Below are positions 27,702-35,526 of a DNA stretch of 35,526 nt, piece by piece. The notes under the pieces are model-generated. The model made no database searches and was not told the DNA's origin. It worked only from the letters and a program-made list of their open reading frames with translations. Location of the stretch: positions 2,246,893-2,282,418 of the forward strand of contig JAHNZQ020000010.1 in NCBI GenBank assembly GCA_019155205.2, in the 5' to 3' direction. Each line of letters opens with the position of its first letter. The first letter of the stretch is position 1. This stretch comes from Gracilaria vermiculophylla (taxonomy: Eukaryota > Rhodophyta > Florideophyceae > Gracilariales > Gracilariaceae). Made by a program: the position numbers and the translations under genes.

Positions 27702-28234
27702 CTAGTCCATAAAGTCCTCCGGAGATAATCTGGGGCACACAATTTAGTGAAGCACATTCGGTTAGTTTGCATTTGCGGGTTGACAAGTGATTTGACTCGC
27801 GCGTTCAGGGCGGCGAAAATGGCAACGAACCTGTCAAGAAATCTGGGCTGGATGCCCGAGCCGGAGCAGTTGAAGCACTTGATGTTTCCCACGCCGTCGC
27901 AGTACGAGCAGGGCCTGGCGTCATTCAAGGGATCCTTGGAGGAGCCGTTGCATACGTTGCACACGGTGGTGGTCTGGCCGCCGCACTCTGTGCACGGCTG
28001 CGTGTTCTGGCGCTGCTTGGTGCGGGTGCCTTGCGTCTCTGTCCAGGCAACCAGCGCGATGCCGCCGCCGATGCCCGCCACCATCGTGGCGACGATTGCG
28101 ACGGCGTTCTGATCGATCATGGTCGGGCGCCGCGTCGCGGGGGCGTGGGGCTTTTGACGGCGCGCATTGCAGACGCGGAGGCGGTTGGCGGGCCGCAGGG
28201 GCAATGACGTCGACGGGCACTGAACGAACGCCAT
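27702..28234 (-). CDS. LQY1: LQY1-like plastid zinc-finger protein (DnaJ-type CxxCxG), one intron
   Basis: Exon 1 runs 28234-27831 from ATG (MAFVQCPSTSLPL). A 101-bp intron (27830-27730) has a GTTCGT donor, an ACTAAC branch element and a CCCCAG acceptor. Exon 2 is only 28 bp (27729-27702). The 143-residue product has a Ser/Arg-rich plastid-type leader (1-38) and one membrane helix (43-64). Four CxxC pairs follow (81/84, 92/95, 109/112, 120/123), then GSGIQPRFLDR and a short acidic end. Plant LQY1 has the same order and the same GSG-x-QPRYLDR end; it is a thylakoid zinc-finger protein with disulfide isomerase activity that helps photosystem II repair. Reading through the donor adds about 45 unrelated residues, which supports splicing. 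It is divergent from phytoene synthase. Confidence 0.88.
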
Positions 28235-29054
28235 CGCGAGCGGGCGGCGGCGGTGGAGGCGGAGGAGGGCGGGGGCTCGCCCGGCGCGATCTCGCTGACC
28301 GCGCTCGCGAGCAATGCGTCTGCGCTGCCAGCGAGGTCGGCGCTTAACAGTTGGCGCAGCGCTCGTGCGAGGCGTGGCCAGGTGGGCGGGGAGCGCGCGC
28401 GCGTGGCGTGCGGAGGGCGGCGCGGCGCGAAGCGGCGGCCCTCGCGCGCGCCGTGGCGCGGGGCGCCGATCTGTCGGCGAACGCGCGGCGCACGTTGGGC
28501 GCTCAACGGCCGCGAGGTGCGGCGCGGCGCGCACCCGCGCGGCGCGCGCCAATCAGCGGCGCGCGCGCCAACCGTCGCCCGCCGCGGGCGCCGCCCATCC
28601 GCCGCCGCGCCGCTCATTGGCCCGCGCGCTCGGCGCCAAATTGCGGCGAATGCCCGCGCCGCGTCGCCTGACGGCACAGCCGCACAAATCGCCCTGCCGC
28701 TCCCAGAAGTGCCGCCGCTCCGCAGCTGCGAGAGCGCAGCGCCGCACTGACGCTGTGATCGACAGTATCGATTGCACCCTACCGATTGATCATCTCGGCG
28801 ACCGCCCCTGGTGCTACGGCATAGAGCTATAACTTCCACTGGACTGCCTCAGCTATACAATCCCCTCCCCGCCCTAGCTGCGATTCATTCGGAGCAGTGC
28901 TGCGCTGGTACTCTTCTTCACTACCATCTACTACGGTCGCGTCATCGATTCGCCACCCACAGCTGCGCGGAGAGTCGAGCTGCCGTCACGCTTGCGCCCT
29001 AATATACTCGGTTCAGGCACATTCTGCAACAACTAGGCCGCCTCGCGGACTCCA
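28235..29054. promoter_or_regulatory. shared 5' region of the divergent LQY1-like and phytoene synthase genes
   Basis: The 820 bp lie between the two starts, and the LQY1-proximal half is extremely CG-rich. It contains CCAAT at 28549-28553 (in CCAATCAGCG, a good NF-Y-type context) and an inverted CCAAT (ATTGG) at 28616-28620. GCGCCAAA at 28633-28640 resembles an E2F-type site. The PSY side has a CCCCTCCCCGCCC tract at about 28861. Long open frames on both strands here are composition artefacts and are not coding. Confidence 0.5.
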
Positions 29055-30416
29055 ATGGCATTTGCTCCGGTATCCACTTGGGTGCAGTCAATACACAACC
29101 CCAACAAGGCACTATGCGTCCCGTCGCGCCAATCGTCCCGCTCTTTCGCAGTCCGCATGGTCTTGGACAAGCCAATGAACGCTAGCAATAGCGTCAATTG
29201 GAGCAAATACCAGATCGAAAGCTTCGACACAATGCACACCAGACTCGGCATCGACAAACTTTGGCAGCCGGACACCGACATCACCCACGCCGCGAAGCGA
29301 AACGAGTCCAAGAAGCGCCCCCACCTGCCAGCCACCACGGACGAAAACTTGCACGTCGCCGGCGACAAGCTCCTCTCCACCCAATCCGTGCTTCCGTGGG
29401 ATACCACAACCGGCGCCCGGGGGCTCAGCTACCTCAGCCGCCAGTTGTCCTTTCTCCGCAAGCGCCAGCAGATGTTGAAGGCCAGCTACGAAGAGTGCCG
29501 CCGCATAACGGAGGTATTTTCGAAAACCTTCTACCTGGGGACCACCTTCCTATCCCCCGAGAAACGCGCCGCCGTGTGGGCCATATACGCGTGGTGCCGG
29601 AGAACGGACGATCTCGTCGACGGTCCGCGTGTGCAGCAGCGCCACGACAGCCTCCGAGCAATTTTGGGCGAGTGGGAGCAACGTCTCATTGCAATTTTCA
29701 ACGGCCGTGCTAGGGATAGCCTGGACCTTGCCTTGGTCGACACCATTGAGAACTACCCAGAGGTCACAATATCTCCGTTCCGCGACATGATCCGCGGGAT
29801 GATTATGGACGTGGATCAATCTCGCTTTGAAACGTTTGACGATCTCTACGTGTACTGCTATCGCGTGGCGGGCACTGTCGGGCTGATGACGTTGCCAGTG
29901 ATGGGCACTCTGAAGTCCGGGCGCGAGGGCCTCCGCGAGGCGATGGGGCCTGCATTAGCGCTCGGCATCGGCTTACAACTGACCAACATTTTACGCGACG
30001 TGGGCGAAGATCGCTTACGCGGCCGCATATACCTTCCTCTGGAAGACCTGAGACGCTTCAAATACACAGAGGAAGACCTATTCAACTGCGTTCTTGATTC
30101 AAGATACCGAGAACTCATGAAGTTTGAGATCGCTCGCGCACGAAGCTACTTCAAGGAAGCTCGCAAGGGAGTGCATCTGCTGGCAGAAGATTCACGACTT
30201 CCAGTACAGACGTCCCTCGACATGTATTCACAAATTCTGGACGTTCTGGAAGAAAACGGATATGATAACTTCAACCGGCGCGCCTACGTATCGAAGACAC
30301 AGAAGTTGTTAACCTTGCCGGTGAGCTATCTTCGATGTAGAACATCTCCGTTGTGGAAACCTTTACGAATTTCCTCTGAATTTTTACTGGGAGTCAAGCA
30401 AATCACATCGTCATAG
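29055..30416 (+). CDS. PSY: phytoene synthase
   Basis: A single 453-residue exon starts at ATG 29055. The enzyme condenses two geranylgeranyl diphosphates to phytoene, the first committed step of carotenoid synthesis, in the plastid. The N-terminal about 37 residues (Ser/Arg-rich, QSSRSFAVRM) look like a transit peptide. The all-helical prenyl synthase core has the first Asp-rich motif DDLVD (185-189) after AIYAWCRR and the second NILRDVGED (311-319). YCYRVAGTVGLM and RGRIYLPLEDL flank the second. All catalytic Asp residues are present. Motifs fit PSY rather than squalene synthase, and there is no C-terminal membrane anchor. The divergent LQY1-like gene is also a plastid gene. Confidence 0.95.
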   Translation: MAFAPVSTWVQSIHNPNKALCVPSRQSSRSFAVRMVLDKPMNASNSVNWSKYQIESFDTMHTRLGIDKLWQPDTDITHAAKRNESKKRPHLPATTDENLHVAGDKLLSTQSVLPWDTTTGARGLSYLSRQLSFLRKRQQMLKASYEECRRITEVFSKTFYLGTTFLSPEKRAAVWAIYAWCRRTDDLVDGPRVQQRHDSLRAILGEWEQRLIAIFNGRARDSLDLALVDTIENYPEVTISPFRDMIRGMIMDVDQSRFETFDDLYVYCYRVAGTVGLMTLPVMGTLKSGREGLREAMGPALALGIGLQLTNILRDVGEDRLRGRIYLPLEDLRRFKYTEEDLFNCVLDSRYRELMKFEIARARSYFKEARKGVHLLAEDSRLPVQTSLDMYSQILDVLEENGYDNFNRRAYVSKTQKLLTLPVSYLRCRTSPLWKPLRISSEFLLGVKQITSS

Positions 30417-31092
30417 CTATAGTCTAGGGCAGGAATTGCAACTCTGTGAGAAAATCCCGAGCGATGTCAAGGCGTAACGGTCCGCTTTCTTTTCACCTCT
30501 TCGGATAACCGGTTGCAAAACGGCGCTTAATCTCATCTATTTGACCTGAAGCAGTTAAGAAAATGCGAATACTTGGGCGCAGGTTACAGACCAGAATTCT
30601 GCCATTCGAAATCGAATGATGATTCATGCCCAGGTTCATTTCTTGTACAGCTACTCTTTTGACGAAGCCTTGCCCCACGGCTTTGTGTTTTTGCGAGCTA
30701 CTGAAACAGCATTACTTTCCGAGGATTGTGTGCTGGTTGTCGTATCTTTTGACACGGTAGCGCAGTAAAACACAAATATTCATTTCATCAACCTGTGAAA
30801 GAAATAGGTTTCATAGCGGCTTTGCAAAGCATCCGAGCTGAGCGGTGTAGGTCCGCAGGTGCTGAGGTGGTGAGTTTGCAGTGCAGGCTTTAGGCTGTTC
30901 ATGAGCGGTTCGGACACCTGGGTGTGATTCAATGCGACGACCGTTACACTTTCTGTGATTGTATCCTTCGTCCACTCAGCCAGCGATACATGGTCCGTCA
31001 CTTCAAAGATGGTACTCCCACCTCATTGTAAACTACGTGCCCTGACTCCCGATGACATGAGATCGATAGTTTCGGAGACTTGCGCCATTGTG
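30417..31092 (-). other. region with possible unresolved minus-strand exons
   Basis: A GTG-initiated frame from 31001 to 30780 (reading VTDHVSLAEWTKDTITES) and another near 30678-30493 (ending IDEIKRRFATGYPKR) have coding-like composition. The first continues the same frame upstream across one TGA (31023-31025) into MAQVSETIDLMSSGVRARS. Good acceptor-like sites occur (TATTTCTTTCACAG near 30794, ACTGCTTCAG near 30544), but I could not assemble a consistent gene. It may be a spliced gene, a decayed one, or 3' UTR sequence. Confidence 0.25.
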
Positions 31093-32730
31093 CTATGTGA
31101 GCTCTGGGAAAAATCTGTGAACCAGAGTTCCGGCGCTGATAGTACCATTGTAATTGTCTTCGCCTTCAAAAGCGATAATGTCCTCAATATCCTTGCAGAA
31201 CTCTGCTGCCGTCGCAAGGCTCTCGTAGTCTCTTGCACACGTTCGAACTTCTGCGGTCATGTCCAGTAATCGCTCTACTTGGCCACATTTGCCAAGCAAT
31301 AAAATGACATCCCGTGCGGTAGTCTGAATCAAAAATGACTCTGAAACGCTTCTAGTTTCCATAATTGATGAAAGGCAGTTTTCAAACACTTCTCTCCGGA
31401 ATGAGTCTACCCGGATCCAGGCCCATTTGATGGAGTCCTTAAGGACTGCGAGGATTCGTATGACATCTTCTATTGGTACAGAGCCGCGCCTGAGCAGAAC
31501 AGCCAAGCGTTGGAGAAAATCACACAAAGCTATGATCCAGTCCGTGCGACAAATCAATAAGTCTCGGGCCAGCGACGGCACAAATGTGGACAATTCTATG
31601 GCAGCCTTTGCGTCTGTTAGGTCTGGCAAGTCGTGACCATTTGCTTCCGGACTTTCACTGCGTTTCTGCATGTGGCGCACCACAATGTCAATCACCTTGG
31701 AAACCGATTTCACATAATCTTCTCCTCGCGACTCTTTAGGTTTGGTGGCTGGTAAAAAAGTAGCCAACAAAGGGATAGCAACCATCGATGTTGGAACATC
31801 GCCCCACGCGAGAGAAGCTTGCAAAGACTTTGACGTTTCGGTTGGCTCCATTGCGGAAACGGAAAGACGAGAAGAGAGCAGAGACATAGAATGTAACGCT
31901 TGTATTCGTATTTCCTCCTGAACACTTTCAACCAATGTCTGCAAGGTTGGCATGATCTCGTTCACGCTTTCGATTAGCTTATCGTCCTCTACTTCACACA
32001 GCAGGGTATGCAACACGTGGGAAGCTGGTGCTGCCTGATGCACGCTGTAGGGAGCTTTAAAGGAACTGAGATCGCCTCCCACAGCTGTGCGAATCAAAGG
32101 TAGTATATGGCTAAGAAGAGAGGAGAACAAATGAGATTTGCTTCCAGTTCGACGCATGCGATTTAAATGGGAGAGTAACTGATCGCATAGAACACGAACA
32201 TTTGAACTGCGGTGGTTGTGCTCATGTTCAGTTGATATGGTGAGACGTAACACTGAGAAAAGGAGATGCGCAGGGGCTGTATTGGCAGCAGCCGAACGTC
32301 GGTTATCCTTCGCAGCAATGCAATCTAAGAGCTTCAGGGCGACAGTGAGTGAGTCAATGGCGGTCTCAAGTGGCTTAGCCGGAGGCAAGGGAAGATCAAT
32401 CATGTTCCGGGAAGCACGAACCCAATGAATATGGATAAGTAAATCGACATCTGAAATAGATATCTCTGACCAATTGATCAGATCAGGAACATTGTCCGTT
32501 TGAACAAGTTTCGAGAACGCAGCGAAGGTGTTTTCAACCTCTTCTGCTGAAAAATCTGCAGCTAGTAATCCACTAGCCCACAAATTGATTATTTCACCAA
32601 GCTTACGAGAAATAAGGGAACGTTGTACTCCATCATCGTGTTCTCCAAAGGACAGACCGAGAAGCCAAACCAGAGCCTCCTCTATGCAGGCCGATGGAGG
32701 CGCCTGGAACTTCGTAGAGCTGCGCGGCAT
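31093..32730 (-). CDS. alpha-helical repeat protein, possibly TTI2-like
   Basis: The intact 545-residue frame starts at ATG 32730 (MPRSSTKFQAPP). It is almost entirely predicted-helical by eye: Leu-rich amphipathic stretches separated by short loops, with HEAT-like units, for example around IMPTLQTLVESVQEEIRIQALHSMSLLSSRL and the C-terminal LAVLKDSIKWAWIRVDSFRREVFENCL. That order, a HEAT pair in the middle then a helix with W-x-RV-xx-RxEVF, faintly resembles TTI2, a subunit of the TTT chaperone complex for PI3K-like kinases. The similarity is too weak to name the gene. No signal peptide or membrane helix is present. It is divergent from NDUFS4, with 553 bp between starts. Confidence 0.7.
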   Translation of the reverse strand: MPRSSTKFQAPPSACIEEALVWLLGLSFGEHDDGVQRSLISRKLGEIINLWASGLLAADFSAEEVENTFAAFSKLVQTDNVPDLINWSEISISDVDLLIHIHWVRASRNMIDLPLPPAKPLETAIDSLTVALKLLDCIAAKDNRRSAAANTAPAHLLFSVLRLTISTEHEHNHRSSNVRVLCDQLLSHLNRMRRTGSKSHLFSSLLSHILPLIRTAVGGDLSSFKAPYSVHQAAPASHVLHTLLCEVEDDKLIESVNEIMPTLQTLVESVQEEIRIQALHSMSLLSSRLSVSAMEPTETSKSLQASLAWGDVPTSMVAIPLLATFLPATKPKESRGEDYVKSVSKVIDIVVRHMQKRSESPEANGHDLPDLTDAKAAIELSTFVPSLARDLLICRTDWIIALCDFLQRLAVLLRRGSVPIEDVIRILAVLKDSIKWAWIRVDSFRREVFENCLSSIMETRSVSESFLIQTTARDVILLLGKCGQVERLLDMTAEVRTCARDYESLATAAEFCKDIEDIIAFEGEDNYNGTISAGTLVHRFFPELT

Positions 32731-33283
32731 TTGATGATAACATGACCCAAGAATTCGACATTACTAGCGCGAAACAATTTTTCCGCGAATGGATGATCAG
32801 TGTCGGGCAGAACCCAGCCGCCACATTCTTGATGATCAACAAGTCGAGATTTAAAGAATGCGGGACAGTCGTCAAAGCTCAGTACTCGACCAAGCGGGTT
32901 GTACGGTATAAGCATGATACTTAATTAGTCAGAATCTGGGCATGTTCTTCTTGTTTTGATCCACGTGTAATATGTTTCTCGTGCCAAACGCTGCTGGTTC
33001 AGTTGTCCATCACACGGACCTCAACATTACGCATCACACATAGACGTCGTACTACGCGCAACAGCGTGTGGCTCGAGAGAAACTGCGGGACATCGTTGTG
33101 AAGAGTCCGTTTCAATTTTTGGACTCGGTATATCTGAACCACGAATCCCGGGTGCTTCCTGAGAAATCTTGAGAGAAAGATTTTCTAGCACTCTGAAAGC
33201 GAAGCAGCTAAAGGCAGTTGAGGTCGGAGGATCGCGCTGGAATTGATCACTTGCGGCACATTCGTAGTACTATATTGTTTCAC
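32731..33283. promoter_or_regulatory. shared 5' region of the divergent helical-repeat and NDUFS4 genes
   Basis: The 553 bp lie between two divergent starts. A 60-codon plus-strand frame (32742-32924) has no recognisable domain. No clear motif was found. Confidence 0.35.
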
Positions 33284-33906
33284 ATGTGGAAAATGTCTTC
33301 TTCACAATGGATGAGAACTGTTGGTCGATTGGCTCCTCGAACTTCCCGCATGTTTTCAACAAACCCGGATCATACGATTAATGTATTATCCGGCATTCCA
33401 GAGAAGCATGCGATGAGGCGCGTACGTATCTACAGACCAGCAAAGTAAGTCTGAGAACTTTAAAGAAATTCCATCACGCGCTCCTAAACCCTTCTAACAA
33501 GATATGTCACTTATGGCATTTCAGAGTTGCAACTCAGCAAGGCCGTGGAAGCTTGACGCAGATGTGGAAAATGTCATTTGAAAAGCTCGAGGGCGATGAC
33601 CGGTGGACCAACCCCCTAATGGTACGTGAAAGTCAATATTAAGTTCAGCGTAGGTGACATTGAACTAACTTGTGGCATATCAAATCGAAGGGATGGACTA
33701 GTACTGGCGACCCACTCTCTAACATGGGAATGTCTTTCCCAAGCAAAGAAGCTGCAATGCATTATGCAGAACGTAATGGGTACGAATTTAGTGTTGTGGA
33801 GCCCGCCGAAGAGAAGCAACATGTGAAGCCGATTGCACCTTTTAAGCGCTCTATGGTGCACCACTGGCGCCACAGTGGCACACCGGTCTACGACAGTGAT
33901 AAGTAG
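33284..33906 (+). CDS. NDUFS4: NDUFS4, 18-kDa accessory subunit of mitochondrial complex I, two introns
   Basis: There are three exons: 33284-33444, 33525-33621 and 33691-33906. Introns are 80 and 69 bp, with GTAAGT and GTACGT donors, CTAAC elements and CAG/AAG acceptors. The 157-residue product starts at ATG 33284; ATG 33293 is also possible. The N-terminus (RTVGRLAPRTSRMFS) is a basic mitochondrial targeting-like leader. The core shows the family's hallmarks in order: RRVRIYRPAKVATQQG, MWKMSFEKLEGDDRWTNPLMGW, TGDPLSN, FPSKEAAMHYAERNGYEFSVVEP and a final HHWRH. NDUFS4 stabilises the NADH-binding module of complex I in the matrix arm. Joining at these sites restores the family sequence without gaps, which supports the splicing. 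Confidence 0.92.
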
Positions 33907-34973
33907 TAGAGAAATATCGCGTTGTATTCTGAGTTTGATAGGAAACGAACAATAGAAATACGGGCGCCATGCAACGCAAATATGTTCACGCAACTCAAAA
34001 ATAGATTCCAAGCGCCGAACTGATCCCCCACAGCATCTGCCCAGAACCTCGTAACCACTAATGGTTTGAGCTTCACGGGTAGGAGCTCGTCTCGGACGTT
34101 AGAGGCTCCTTGGCAACTCCGGGTTCAGGAATTTGTTGTTCATAAACTACAAAATAACAATGACCCGCGACCATGCAAACTGAGTACCACTTCCATATCT
34201 CGTCGATATGACTTTTTAACCAAGGTGATGATGAACATGATAGTAATGTTCAGATCGTGCCAAGGACTGAACTCTGGTTCGGCTTTTTCTTCGAGTTTAG
34301 CCTACCCAGCGATGCAAGTGATCCAATACTTGCTTTTGCACTTTCTATATTTCAATAGACTTTTAAACTTCCATGTAATTGTCCAGGAAGCTTTTCCGGG
34401 GACATTCCCTTGATCAAAAGTGTGAAATACTGTACGTTACATAGATAGGTTTGCCCACACAGAGGAGGAATGTGACATGGAGCGAGACGAAGGTCGTAAG
34501 TATTCCAGTACTGCAAGATGTGAGGGCATAAAGAAAATCGAAACAATTGCTCCTCGACATCTAAACCATTGTTGACATTTATTTTGATTCGAATAATTGA
34601 GGGCATGCCATGCACAATGCGCTGTTGAACAGATTGACAACATCATGCGCGGAGCTGCCTGATAGGCCTGCAGGGTCGATAATTCCGGGATTTAACACGA
34701 GCAGTTGGTAGCGCGCTGCCCGACGATTTTCAACCCAATTCAGTCCAAACCTCCACGTCATGTCGTTGTGTGTAACATCCGCCCTTAGTTCTTCCCTTCC
34801 ACGCCGTCTTTCTCCTGGCACTCAGATTGGCTAGCTCTCAGACTGAGTGTCTGCCTTTCGTTCCAGGCGCGTTCGCGAGACGATTTGTTTGGAGCACCTG
34901 GACAAGAAGGATCCACTTCGTTGCCCTCCACGTCCGTGTGGCGAGCGAACCGAGTGAAAGCTTTTGGGTGGCC
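33907..34973. other. intergenic region without supported gene
   Basis: Just over 1 kb. The frames on both strands are short and overlapping, with no domain or splice support. It probably holds the NDUFS4 3' UTR and the promoter of the next gene. Confidence 0.4.
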
Positions 34974-35526
34974 ATGGATACCAAAAAAAACCATGATGAG
35001 CTTCTCGCCGCTATAGGAGATGGAACTGCTGGCACAGCAAGTACAGCACCACGCGTTAAGCAAATACCTCCCCACGTTCACAATCCAGATGCTGGATTTC
35101 CACAGGCTCCGCAGATTCTGCTTCCCCCTGCTCCGCAAGCGATCAGCAAACCACCGAGTTCCACCACTGCGCCGGGACAGCCGAACGTGAATGGTCACTA
35201 CAATGACCTGTTGAGTCTGCTTCAGAGGCAGTGTACCCTGGTTGCAAACCAACAACTGCCCCGATCACAGAACTCCACTGTCACCCGGATGTCTGCCCCC
35301 AATCGCCTTTCATTTGTGCCAGGTGGCCCAGCGACACAGAATCAGTCACTGGATCCAAAGGCAATAGCAGCCCTAAAGCGACAAGAAATGCAAGCCGCCC
35401 AAGCAAAACAGCGAAGGGAGAGCCTAGCGAACGTCTCCTCAATAAACCGAAACCCATCTAGCGTGGCAATGACCCGGATGAGCAGTCAAGGGTTTCCGTC
35501 CGGAATACCGCCTGGTCTCAACGTAC
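34974..35526 (+). CDS. partial Pro/Gln-rich ORF, running off the window
   Basis: ATG at 34974 lies in a favourable GGCCATGG context and opens a frame that stays open for 184 codons to the window's end, so the gene is truncated here. The visible part (starting MDTKKNHDELLAAIGDG) is low-complexity: rich in Pro, Gln, Asn and Ser, with PPHVHNPDAGFPQAPQILLPPAPQ, a short hydrophobic NDLLSLLQRQ segment, and a basic helix around KAIAALKRQEMQAAQAKQRR. Such composition is common in transcription or RNA-binding co-factors. No domain is recognisable and no function is assigned. A long minus-strand frame across the same stretch (34785-35255) is its shadow. Confidence 0.65.
   Translation, partial: MDTKKNHDELLAAIGDGTAGTASTAPRVKQIPPHVHNPDAGFPQAPQILLPPAPQAISKPPSSTTAPGQPNVNGHYNDLLSLLQRQCTLVANQQLPRSQNSTVTRMSAPNRLSFVPGGPATQNQSLDPKAIAALKRQEMQAAQAKQRRESLANVSSINRNPSSVAMTRMSSQGFPSGIPPGLNV

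Noticed and set aside
27656..28552. Uninterrupted 298-codon minus-strand frame as the full LQY1-like gene
   Set aside because: It begins at TTG with a low-complexity Arg/Ala leader, and its end reads through a donor. The spliced form restores the family C-terminus.
31023..31025. TGA as a selenocysteine codon
   Set aside because: No recognised selenoprotein family around it and no SECIS-like structure identified; ordinary splicing or decay is simpler.
1..35526. CRISPR arrays, rRNA genes or bacterial operons
   Set aside because: No regularly spaced repeats, no rRNA-like sequence, and gene structure is eukaryotic.

Overview
This is nuclear DNA of a photosynthetic eukaryote. The genes carry GT-AG introns. 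Two products are plastid proteins: a phytoene synthase, and a zinc-finger protein ending in the GSGIQPRFLDR motif of plant LQY1. Others are general eukaryotic nuclear or mitochondrial proteins: TAF2, a UBE2T-like E2, a MAP2K-like kinase, NDUFS4 and an LYR protein. Most genes have no intron or one short intron (69-178 bp), spacing is compact, and the two recognisable DNA transposons are of the PIF/Harbinger and Tc1 types. A red alga fits best, but that is inference; no ribosomal or plastid marker is present to prove it.

Layout. Positions 1-8000 are AT-rich and transposon-laden: a PIF/Harbinger transposase pseudogene converging on a 301-aa companion-like ORF, a nearly complete Tc1 element with double direct repeats at each end and one internal stop codon, a degenerate 70-bp tandem repeat, and a possible tiny membrane-protein gene. 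Positions 8000-16700 change sharply to GC-rich host DNA: a small spliced nuclear protein with a PP1-docking-like motif, a bHLH protein with a C-terminal GAF-like domain, a UBE2T-like E2 with a minisatellite-encoded tail, and TAF2 transcribed divergently from the E2. Positions 18000-25900 hold a MAP2K-like kinase with a very long disordered N-terminus (divergent from a spliced LYR gene), a spliced basic protein (divergent from a 2-oxoglutarate/iron oxygenase), and a membrane-anchored ORF overlapping the oxygenase tail to tail. Positions 26700-30400 hold a four-helix membrane protein, then the LQY1-like gene and phytoene synthase in a head-to-head plastid pair sharing about 820 bp of GC-rich DNA. 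Positions 31000-35500 hold a helical-repeat protein (possibly TTI2-like), spliced NDUFS4, and the start of a Pro/Gln-rich ORF running off the window.

The genes do not form one pathway. The notable organisation is four divergent pairs with short shared promoters (E2/TAF2, kinase/LYR, basic protein/oxygenase, LQY1/PSY), C-rich pyrimidine tracts on the sense strand upstream of several start codons, and a CTAAC branch-point-like element in nearly every intron reconstructed here. Exon structures were inferred by eye from splice signals and protein continuity; no transcript data were available.
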